From Rotaria sordida (taxonomy: Eukaryota; Rotifera; Eurotatoria; Philodinida; Philodinidae), in contig CAJNOL010000185.1 of assembly GCA_905250125.1 (NCBI GenBank), forward strand, positions 145,160-209,159: a stretch of DNA of 64,000 bases, written 5' to 3'. Positions 36,131 to 48,000 of this stretch are shown in pieces (within the stretch, counting starts at the first letter, position 1; each line of letters opens with the position of its first letter). The position numbers were made by a program, and so were the translations under genes. The notes under the pieces are model-generated. The model was given only the letters and a program-made list of their open reading frames with translations, did not search any database and was not told where the DNA came from.

Positions 36131-38176
36131 TACTGAATATTCTATGTGCCATCTCTATGGTCGTTCTTTTATATGTAGACCAGGTTAGGAAATAATTCGT
36201 TTCAATGCACCGGCTCGACGGTATGTACTCTTTTATTTGTTCAAGGATCACTAACATGTATATAGAAATGACGAAACTCATAACTCTGAGGTATGACAAA
36301 TTGAAACCATATGGCGCCATCAGTATAATGCAAGTTATCGAAATTCTATCCAAAATTTAGAGAGACTCGTATATATTGTCTCTCAATATTCATTTTGTTT
36401 GAAAGACACTATAAAAATAGAACTAATAAAACATATTTTCTTTTGATACTTACAAAGACTACAAGTACGTAACATATTATCAATAGGCAGCTTTTGGTTT
36501 TATTAATTTTTTTTATGAAAAATGATTGAATATGATAATAACCATTATTAGCTTTATTTTTACTTAATATTCATATCGGATTTTTGTTATTGTGTTTAAG
36601 TAAAGATTTATTTGTAGCACAAGTTATATACAAAAACTTCAAAAATAATATGAGTAAGATTCCTATTCAAAGTCTGGTGGAAATAAAATTAAGAATCAAT
36701 AAAGAAAAGAAGATGACTACGAAAGAAGCACTGTAACTTTTTTTTTCAGCCACTGAGAAAAGTATAGACTTGTGTAATTCAGTTTCAATACGATCATTTA
36801 AGGCGACTAACGTAGATGGAATTATGAGAGATAAAACTTTGAGCAACATCAAATGAAATTCTAGCAAGCTCATGTTCTTTTCACTTGAATTGTTTAACAC
36901 TTAGGCATACAGTTTTCTGTGCTGACCTTCGCAACGCTGTATTCTGTGTCATCCATGGCAAAGAATATTTCTCAATAAAAAGTAAATTGAAGTTTAAGTG
37001 AAGTTCAGACAATATGTGGCTTCGGTCATCATTGATACATAACGTATTTCATGAAGATCAACTGCGAGAAGTTCAGCTTGAAAGTTATACTGATCCAGTA
37101 GTTTTCCTAACAGAAAATAACTTCGAATGATGACTGGAATGAACTCATTTGACATATAGCGATTCACAACCATCCATTTTTACTTTTACTGTTAGAAATA
37201 ATTTGCGATACTTTTTCTTTATTTTCTTCATTATATTTCTATGATGTGGTGATGGCAACTCGCTGATTGATAAAGCGATAGTCGAAGCTGATTTATACAA
37301 GCCACACTCAGTTCTAAGGATCTTGCATGGAACTGTCTTCAGAGTGTAGTGATCGAAAGTTGAGCATGTGTTCTTGATTGGCAACATTCTATGTTTTCAT
37401 TATTGTTTCTTACTCTGTACAGCATTTTCTCAAAAACTTGATTGTATGTTTGCCTTAGAGCCGCATAGAAGCATTAATAAGACTCATTGATTCATTTGCA
37501 TTTCATCTGAGTATTAACTTTGCCGTATATTTTCGCAAGTAGGAAAAAGTCAACTACTATCGATCTACAAAATAGTGCGTTGGTGAATTTTTTAATGGGC
37601 TGTTTTGCGCAAGAGAAGACCGCTACTCAAGTAAGGTGCACGTAATGCAAAAGTTGAGCAGAAAACAAAACTCAATCAATTATACATCAATTGATAGAGC
37701 TTTTCACGCTGATTCAGAATATATATCTCTCAAATTTCCAGATTTAATCTGAGCCGAGAAAATCGCAAAATACTAAAAATTCCAGAAAACCCAAAAAAGC
37801 GGCTTTTTCACTATTCATTTCAGGATTGATGTATCTTTGATTAGACTTTTCTCAACAAAAGTATATTATCTAAATCGAGCACATAAAACTGTGCTATTCA
37901 GATGAATTTGACGAAATTTCATCGATCTTGTGACTTTTGGTTGGTTTACCAAGACCTACCTAGTATACTGTCGACAGCCTTACATTGTAAACCTATCTCC
38001 TTTTTTTCTGTAAGAGCTAAAATGATTTTTTTCCAGCATTCGAACCATTAGATCGATAAGAAAAAAGTTACGTATGCTCGTAATCCGGAGTTTTACTGTT
38101 GTTAAGAAAATTCACGTTTCCTGCAACCATGGTAAAATATGGCAAAAATCACCCGAAAATAGGACTTTTTTCGATT

Positions 38177-38460
38177 TTCATTTTGAACGGACTGCTCTCA
38201 TACAAAACAAATATGATATTCGAAATCAGCGCAAAAAATCACGTTAAATAGACTATATTTTGTCAGAAAATGGTTTCCGCCAAAATCTTACCTCTACCCC
38301 CTTCAGGACAATCTTGAGGAAAAACACAGCTGAGGTGGAACACAGGAAAAAATTGGACGAAAACCATTTTCTGACAAAATATAGTCTATTCAACTTGATT
38401 TTTTGCGCTGATTTCGAATATCATATTTGTTTTGTATGAGAGCAGTCCGTTCAAAATGAA
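38177..38460. repeat. Inverted repeat abutting a telomere-like array
   Basis: Arms 38177-38276 and 38361-38460 are about 100 bp each and nearly perfect inverted copies around an 84-bp loop. The right arm ends exactly where the telomere-like foldback at 38463 begins. Confidence 0.85.
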
Positions 38461-38462
38461 AA

Positions 38463-38550
38463 GGGTGGGTGTGGGTGTGAGTCAAGTCAACAACTGTACC
38501 CACACCCACACCCACACCTACACCCACGCTCACACCCATACTCACACCAC
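38463..38550. repeat. Telomere-like foldback
   Basis: GGGTGGGTGTGGGTGTGAGT, a spacer CAAGTCAACAACTGTA, then a C-rich array of about 55 bp of CCCACA-like units. Confidence 0.8.
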
Positions 38551-39073
38551 AAATTTGAAAATTTTGACCCGCAGATTTCAAAATTTGTACCAATTTGAGA
38601 TTTTCCACTCTATGGATGCGTAAATTGTTAGTTACTCGACTTGCTTCCGTGTGATCTACGTCGACGGCACAGAAGGACAGTTTTTCCTCATTTGTACACA
38701 TGCGACAATTCGAATCTTACAGCTGAGAGTAACCTGAGTCATACTTATCTTTGAATAATTCTAATTCAAAGTTAATTATTAACTAACCAAATTTGCGATC
38801 CAGACTATTTTTATAGAAGAGCTATGTGTACTCTTGGCGCTGACGAGTTTATATAAAAATGATAATCGCTGTAATCTCAGCTTTCTTTGAGCATGATGTA
38901 TTTAGAGTTCTACTCTGTGAGTTGACAGAAATGTTTCTTTGATCATACAGTAAAACTATTATAGATAGTAGAGAGCAATTGGTTTATTCATGATTCTTTC
39001 AAACTTTTATATTTATACACATGGAATTCGCATAATTCTCTAGAATCAAGAGACAAATTTATTAGCAATATCA

Positions 39074-42000
39074 ATGCCTCGAAGTCAACCCGAATTAGTC
39101 TCCGAGGAAGATAGTGACAATTATGAACAACGACGTGCTTCTGAAAGTAGTTCCGCTTCGGTGTCTTCGAAAGCGAGACTGGTGATCAAGTCCAACAAGA
39201 ATGAAGGTCGACAAACCAAAGGACGAAGAACTTCCAATGATACATCAGAAGGTAATCAGATTTTAACGAAATCTAGTAGAACTATACAAATTTTCGGCTA
39301 TGTGTAGCTATTGCATTAGTTCTAGTCACATCCAAGATCTGTTTGTGTATAAAAACTCAATTTCTTTCACTCACATTGTGACGATGATATAGTATATCCG
39401 TCTTCACCAATTCAATGATTACATGAAAATGTTCAAGTAATCTCCAAAAGTCAATATGTAGAAACTCACATGAGAGACATTGTACCCAAATACTTGTGTT
39501 TGAAGCGACATCGAACATAAAAGTAAAAGTAATAATAATCTAAGGGAAAAAAACCAGATTTTAATATCCAAAATCTTTGAAAATCTTTTGAAATCTCTCG
39601 AAATCTTACATTACGCATGTCACAATGCCCATACAGTATTGAGGTATTGCTATTGATGTTATTGATATTGTTATATCTTTATTTTGTCGCTAGAAAAAGG
39701 AGTTTTTTGAGAAAATAACGAAGTCTTATAAAGTTTTATCAAAGGTAATCGGGGTCGGAGAATACAAACAGTTCCAGATCCTGTGAGCTAGAGCTGCTCA
39801 CCAGTTCAGCCCCTGGAAGCTGGAGAGGAATACCATATGCCTCAAGTCCTATTCTATGGAGATACCCATCAGTTTTCAAGGTCTATACTATGAGAGTACC
39901 CATAGGTTCTCAAGGGTTATCTTATGGGGTGCCCGTAGATCCTCAAGAGCTATATTATGAGGGCACTCATAGATCTTTAAGGGCTATCTTATGGAGTACT
40001 CGTAGGTCCTCTAACTCGCTCGAGATTTGGTATGTTAATTTTTCAAGGACGGTCTTACTAGAGCTTTGGCTTCTCTTCCGGGTCAATCTTGGAAAGAAGT
40101 GTTCGGTACCGCTAAGTGTCCAGGATATATCTAGCCTTAGTCGGCATAGGTCTTCAAGAGCTTTTAGGCGTACGCCATAGAACTGTGCTAAAAATACCAG
40201 TCATGTCACTCAGAAACTGGTGTTGAATGTGGAACGAATTATTGTGGTGAAAGGTAACTTAAGAGACATGTACTTGAGTTTTCGCTTAGAAAGTAAGAAA
40301 TGGCTGTTTTTCTTAGATCCACATAATTGAGTCTCGTCATTGAGTGATTTTATTTCACAATTAGTGTTATATCGAGGAGATTGCGTGTAGCAAACTCAGA
40401 TCAACTTTGAGTTCGTCTTTCGTCAAAGATCGATTCATCATTAGGTGTATGACAGCTTCAACTGCACAGCTCGCATATTGATTCGAAGAACTGCTAGACA
40501 ATTTCAGCATACGTGAACCAGAGCTGAACGGCCAGCTGTACCTCAGCAAACTAAGCTGGAGTTGTCATACATTTTTTTATCGGTGCCTCCGTACGGTAAC
40601 CCTTGAGGACCTATAGGTAACTCATCGGAAAACCCTTGTGCACCTATGGGTATCTGCATAGGATAGCTCTTGTGGACCTATGGCTATCCTCTCCAGCTCC
40701 CCAAAGCTGAACTAGTGAACAGCTTCATTAATTGCAGTTGCGGTGAATCCTCCAAATTCTCCAAAATCCCTCAAATTTTTTAAAAATCTTCTGGAATCCC
40801 TTGAAATCTTTTGAAATTTTAAAATCTGTTTTTCTCCCTTATAATAATCGCAGTCATGAATTCATGAAATATCTATGTCAGACAGTTCCCAGACTGAATA
40901 GTGGCCAGTATCGATGCATAATCAATTTACTATTGAATTCTTTAAAGCATGATATTCGAAATCCATCGCAACTGGATATGCTCTGATACATTGTAGGAAA
41001 CAACGAAAACAGCGCATGATTGTTTCTAATGAGAACATTGGCTGTGTTAATCTCACACTCTGCTCAGGTATATCCAAATTAGAGTCAATACAAGTCAGTC
41101 GTTTCACAGACAATGTTTAAATGAATCTCTTTTTTCACCTCTTCATGATAACATGTCTGAGATGGCTGAACTGATAGAATAAGAAATAGAGAATAAGGAT
41201 ACCGACATTAATCGCAGTAATTAAGGAATGCGTTAGTATTCACTATTCTTTTATTGATATTAAACAATTTTAGACTCATCTCGTGAAGGAACTCCGCCTC
41301 GATTATCGCCAACGTCTGTAAAACGAGAGTGGACTTGTAGTAAATGCCAATCACCCAACGATCAAAGGAATTCCATATGCTATATTTGCGAAAAAGGACA
41401 TCGACCTAAACAAAATCAAAAACAGGGTCGAAGAGATCGCCTACCTCGAAGACGAGATCATTCGTCTAACGAGCGAAGATCTCGAAGTCGATCGTATTCA
41501 CGAAGTCCATGTGTAGCTGACTCACAGCGTTTACCAAGTGACAGATCCGATAATGAAAGTCATTCATCAAAATCGAAAGGTCAATATCACTATGAAACAA
41601 GACAACAAGCTCGAACAACTGCGTCATCAAGGCAGTACTCAAAAGAGCAATCCGCAGATCGAGACTACTCAGATGACGATAGTAGAGATCGTCACCATTC
41701 AACAACTCCAAACAGGAAACAACAACATGAATCAGGTTCAAAAAAAGAAAAGAAAGGTAGGAACGCATCAATCTAAAGTATTTCGTTGTCTTCACTATGA
41801 TTATGCCTAGAGCGAAACGAATTGCTGAATCTGAAGCGAGGTGAATACAGTGTATGTAGGAATTGAATCTGAAAAAAACAAATGATCTCAGTTGTGTTCA
41901 GATGAGGGTAAAGGTATTTCCTCAATTGAGCACATGCAGTATGAAATACAGATTTTTGAAAAAAGAGAGGCAATCAAATTATAGATATCGACTGATTTCG

Positions 42001-45000
42001 TATACAGTCAGGTTACGACGAATATGACTCGTCTCTACACTAGCACAGACACACTATGTAAAATGTTCAGATCAGTAACTATACCGATTATTCTAAAAGA
42101 ATAAGAGAAAGCTAGTTAGAAAGCCGACATTCTGTAGTGTCGTCACGAACATAAAATATCATTAAACTACATGATCGAAATTCCCATGATTTAGATTCAT
42201 CTCGAGAAAAAACCTCATTGCAATCGCCGCATCAGCAGGATAAGCAGGATTGGACCTGTTCGAAATGTCATTTTGATAATGATTATAGAGATAAGGACTG
42301 CTACAGATGCGGAAAAGCTAGATTCATTAACACTGATCGACGAAACGATTGGAAAACACAATCCTCTAGCAGACGGCGTGATTCCCAAGATAAAAAGGAA
42401 TATCAACGACGATCGTATTCACGATGTTCATCTGAAACTGGCTCACAGCATTCACCAAGTGACAGATCCGATAATGAAAGTTATACATCAAAACCGAAAG
42501 ATCACCATCGCTATGAAACAAGACAACAAGATCGATCAACTGCGTCATCAAGACAATACTCAAAAGAGCGATCCGCAAATCCAGATTACTCAGATGACGA
42601 TAATAGAGATCGTCACCATTCAACAACTTCAAACAGGAAAGAACAACATGAATCAGGTTCAAAAAAAGAAAAGAAAGGTAGGAACGTATCAATCTAAAGT
42701 ATTTCGTTGACTTCATTGTGATTATGCCTAGAGCGAAACGAATTGCTGAATTCGAAGCGCGGTGAGTATAGTGTAGAGAATGTTTGACAAACGATAGAAC
42801 ATTGAAATAGAGTACAGTATTTTCTTTTTGATGATTTTTGACTACTTAACGGTTTCTTCGTCATAAGTATAATATGGCTGACAAAGAGAGCGTTTTCATG
42901 AAAATACTAGACGGAGAAGAAAGGCCCTTTGCGTGTTGGTGCTGTCAAATAAAAAGTCACACGCGCATGCTCACCAGATAAACATATGCTTACAACTGAA
43001 ATATTCCATTGTTGCAGTCAAATGGGTGATCCTGAGACCAAGAAACATGCGCCGTTTCGATTTCATAGGAAAACCTATGTGATTAGAGCCATATGAAAAA
43101 TGTTTAAAAATGACTCTCCTCCTTATGATTATTTGAGAACTCAATCCTTTGTGATATGTTTCCTGGGAAGACAGACAGACAGATAGCCAATACTAGTGAA
43201 GCCAGGGTGTGGGTGTAGGTATCAGATTAAGATCCACATTCATATCCACACCAACATCCCTTATGAGAAATGATTTTCATTGCAGAATCATCTAAAGAAT
43301 ATGCAAGTCGTTTGTTAGTGCAGTCCCGTTGATGTATACTCAAGTCTAGTTTATTTTTATAAATACGTCGACACAATGAACAATTGGCAGGATTAGTTTC
43401 TGCGACAGCTACAAGAAAAGTCAGATATGACTATTCCTATTACGAATCTGAATCGATCGAACAAGACCCGAATACTCGATCGAACAGAAAATAGTTTATA
43501 TATCCGTGTTGCATCTGTTTATTTCGTCTTGAGTACTAAATTTGAACTCAATAACTAATAGGTGCCTTTCTAGAACTTGTCGATACCGAACGAACACATG
43601 GAAAAGAACAAGAGTGAGAGCTAGTCAGAGAGTCGATATTCTGTGGTGTTGTCACCAACATAAAACATCATTAAACTACATGATCGAAATTCTCATGATT
43701 TAGATTCATCTCGAGAAAACGCCTCGTTGCGATCGCCGCATCAGCAGGATAAGCAGGATTGGACCTGTTCGAAATGTCATTTTGATAATGATTATAGAGA
43801 TAAGGAATGCTATAGATGCGGAAAAGCTAGACCCATTAACACTGATCGACGAAACGATTGGAAAACACAATCCTCTAGCAGACGGCGTGATTCCCAAGAT
43901 AAAAAGGAATATCAACGACGATCGTATTCACGAAGTCCATCTGCAACTGACTCACAACGTTCACCAAGTGACAGATCCGATAATGAAAGTTATGCGTCAA
44001 AACCGAAAGGTCACCATCGCTATGAAACAAGACAACAAGCTCGAAGTACTGCATCATCAAGGCAATACCGGAAAGATGCGCACACAGCTCTGCATTATCC
44101 AGATGATGATCATGGAGACGATTGCAATTTATCCACTCGAAGAAAAAAGCCTCAAGATCGATTAGGCTTCAATGAGGTCAACACAGGTAAGTATTGACGA
44201 ATGCAAACCGATTTTTCACGATTTATCCATTCAGGTCCCGCCGAGTCTTTTGATGTATACATAACGAAATTGCCCATAGAGAATATGGATGATAAAGAAT
44301 TGGAAGAGAAAATCCAATATTGTTTGAGAGAGAGACATAGAGAAAAGATTCTTAGTACTAAATGTAATCAAGAATTGGGTGTTGGCATCGTGTCATTAAA
44401 GTCCAAGAGCCAGAAGGAGCGTTTCATTAACATTCTTCAATCAGTGCTGCTTGGTGGAAAAGCTCATCATGAAATCAAGTTTGTTGCTGAAGTACAACTA
44501 ACTTCTTATGTCGTTATCAATAGTAAAAGTCCGAACGATTTTACCGATTATGTAAGACAAGGATGGGAACAAGCATACAAAAATATTGATGTAATTAAAT
44601 GTGAGAAGCATTGTGTTCAGTTCCCAAATATATTTCGAATAGTTTCAACTGTATCAAAAGAAATGATTACCAGTATGCCCAACCGAACATTTACTACCAA
44701 TGGTGGTCATACTGCAACAGTGTATTTCGGAGGCGAATGCCGCTTTTTTGAAGATTTACCTCTTAATACTACTTCAGATAGTTTCGAAAAAGCGGTTATT
44801 CGTTTAATCCCAGTGGGAAGCGTACCAAACTCGTCGTTTTATATCGAATACAACTCCGAAGTTGCAAGTGCTGTCGTTGTGACATGTGGTCGAGCACGAC
44901 AATTTGCATCGATTCATTCGATTGAATTCAATGGAAAAACTGTGAATCAGAAAGCCATGATTACATGCCGTCTAATTTTGAAACCCTGGTCAGAAGGCTG

Positions 45001-48000
45001 GCATACGTCTTCGATAAAAAACCACACCACATTCTCTGGCAAAGTGGAACATGTCACAATAGGTGCAGGTTATACTATTGTCGAAATTTCAGATGAATCT
45101 CTTTTTCATCAATTATCAAAATTGAGCACCATCGAAATAAATGGTGAAACGATAACGATGACAGTATACAAACCAGCAGAGAATCCAGAACATCTGGAGA
45201 TCAATGCTCTCAACTGGTACGAAACTGAAATGTCTGAGTACGAGAATGATATCATGGTTTTCGTCAGTAATCCTCAACATAGAATATTTCGCTTCAAATG
45301 GAGTCCTGAGTCGTTTCTAGAACAATTCCGGCTTTATGATGATAAAAACAAAAATAATAATCTGTCTGAAATTAGTCCATCAGAGTGCAATAAAAAACGG
45401 CACTTATTGAGAATGACAGTCATGTTAAATACGATTGGTGTTGTGAACAGAGGTTTTTATTATGTAGCCGAAAAACAAATTAAGCTTAAAACCGATCAAT
45501 TAAAAACAGTTGTATATAATCATCAATCGAAATTGCAAACTGGTATGACCAAGCCATGGCTCGATGCAATAGCTACTCCCTACAAGGAAACATCAGTCGA
45601 AGTTGTTAATGAAGATTGTCTTCTTTGTTATCAGCGTTTGATAAAAAAGTCTGAGAAGATGAACGAAGACAAACTTTGCCCTGTGGTTCTAAATATGGCT
45701 AATGCCGACTCACCAGGTGGTGGATATCGTAAAGGAGATGGAGCGCAAGAAGAAAATATGTTTCGTCGTTCGAATTATTCTCGAAGTCTTGATATGGATC
45801 TCGATTTTGGAAAACCAACGCCGCGTTTCTATTGTAATTCGCAATGCAAAGAAGTACCCATATCTCAAAATCAAAAAATGTATTCGATGGATGAGTTTGG
45901 TGCAATCTATACATCAGGATTGAATCTTTTTCGTGATCCAGAAAATGAAGGCTATGCTTTCATGAGCGAACCTATGTACGATGTATGTGCAATTGCAATG
46001 GCTGCTGATCCAAGGGCGAAAGTGAATACGAATAATCGTTTCGTCCCTGAAGATTCTCTTGCTTTGCGCAAGAAAATTGAAAATATTTTTAGTATTGCTT
46101 ATCATCACAAACATGATTGTCTTGTTCTTTCTGCTCTGGGTTGTGGCGCTTTCAAGAATCCGCCGAAACACGTATCACTCATTTTTAAGTCCGTTATCGA
46201 ACAATTTGCTGGATTTTTCAAGTGCATCCATTTTGCCATTCGCGATGATCACAATGCAGGCAGACGACATAACCCAGATGGAAATTATCAACCATTCAGA
46301 GAAATTCTTCATGATATGAGAGTAAAACCAAGCACATACAAAATGGAAGATATGATGGTTGGCCCACGTCGAATATTGAAAGGAATACCTGGAAAACAGC
46401 TCATGTTGAGTGACATTCGAATATGTTACTTGCAACCATGTCACCACGGCGGCAACTGTAGGGATATACGCAACGATCACCATTGTAAGAAATATTCACA
46501 TCCACCTCTGTGTCCTCTGACAGATGTGGCCAAATGTCCAGTGAACGATGAAGATCATTTGCTTTGGTTCAGACATCGAAGTGAATGTAAATTTCGTGGT
46601 GAATGTAAACTATTACTTACAGATGAAATCCACGCTCAAGAATTCGAACATCCACCGTATTGTCAGGATCGTGAACTATGCAAAAATATGAAGGGTGATC
46701 ATTTGAAAGAGTTTCGACATCTACCATTATGTGAAGATGGTGAACAATGCAAGGAGTACAAAATAGGAACGTCTAATCATTGTCAAAAGTATCGCCATTG
46801 CACACTAATGTGTGATAGTCTTCATTTTTGTAGTCGTTTTCATAATGAAAATCACATGATAGACAGAAACCATCCATTTCTACCACCTTGTCCATTTACA
46901 CCATTTCATTGTCAACATTATACTTTATTATCAGAATCAACTAACATTAAGTCACTTCCTGTAAACGTACAAAATCACTGTCTTCAATTTTCCCATGTTT
47001 GTCGATTTGGTCGCAGATGTCATCAAACAGTGGATGTACACTGGAAAACAACAATTCATGTTGCACGTCAACTATGCTACGAGGGAGACCGATGCTCGAA
47101 AAAAAATCAAGAGGATCATTTGAATTCATTTACGCATCCAGAAATGAACGATATACGTCGTTTGTGTAAGTATCGAGACAACGAATGTCGAGATCGACAT
47201 GATCCTAAGCATATCATGCAATATCGACACAATCAATGTTTTGATTGTAGTGGTGCGATTCGTAGCTGGGGATTAAATGATAGGGTGGATTTTGTTCAAA
47301 ATCAAATCACAATGTATACAACAGTTGCAGATTATGTAAGAAAACATTTCGGACACACACTGTCGATTCCACCAGAAATACTTGCATGGATTCGAGGATT
47401 ACAAGCAGTTCATCGATGTTCCAATGCAATTTTCGAATCAATACTAGTTCACGGTCATGTGATGTCACGTGATCATATGGAACGTTTGACGAGGTCTCGT
47501 TCGGTGGTTGACAGTGTCCTACAGCATAAGCGTATCCGATCAATTTTTGATCGAATTCGAAATCCAGACATTGAACGTATTGCAAAGGAATACATCCAAG
47601 CTATTGTGTCTCTTGAATACGACAAGGCAGATACGACTCATCCGGAATCGGATGACCTAACTAGTATGCGTCCTAGAGAGGCGAAAAAGACAAAATCTCA
47701 TGAAGATTACAATGACATTATATCTTCAAAAGAGAGGCAGTTACGTAATCTAATAGAGAAAGATGTTACGGACGTTCGTAAATGTTCGATAGGAATGGCC
47801 AAAGCTTCATTAAATCTGATGAAGAACTTGACTGGCATTGGATATCATGTAGATAAATTATTGGGTACTGATAAACATATATTTAGTATTCTTGGCCCAC
47901 ATCGTGGTTTCCATTATGGTGACATCGTTATCATTTTCAAGGCGGAACTGATGCGTCATCCTGATGCAAACTTCTCTATTCAAGCAGGAACATCAGTACA

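Larger units (their letters stand above)
29964..39073. other. Nine-kilobase gene-free repeat region
   Basis: Between the receptor start and the glycohydrolase gene there is no supported gene. The region holds telomere-like foldbacks (30.05, 34.41 and 38.46 kb; weak at 33.90 kb), a foldback field rich in one short motif (30.85-31.74 kb), probable hAT debris (31.87-32.83 kb), a degenerate minisatellite (34.50-36.13 kb) and an inverted repeat (38.18-38.46 kb). Stretches 33.0-33.9 and 36.2-38.1 kb show nothing I can name. Confidence 0.6.

Noticed and set aside
38390-38701. Frames with Val-Gly or Thr-His runs near 38.5 kb
   Set aside because: Same cause: telomere-like repeat translated.
39830-40020. 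CRISPR-like array of 34-bp repeats
   Set aside because: The repeats are contiguous, with no unique spacers, lie within a transposon and are mirrored in the other arm; the genome is eukaryotic.
41538-44165. Alternative-frame products (about 90-145 residues) over the RS-rich exons
   Set aside because: Shadow frames of the triplicated exons; the phase-1 frame with the RanBP2 fingers explains splicing and the whole gene.
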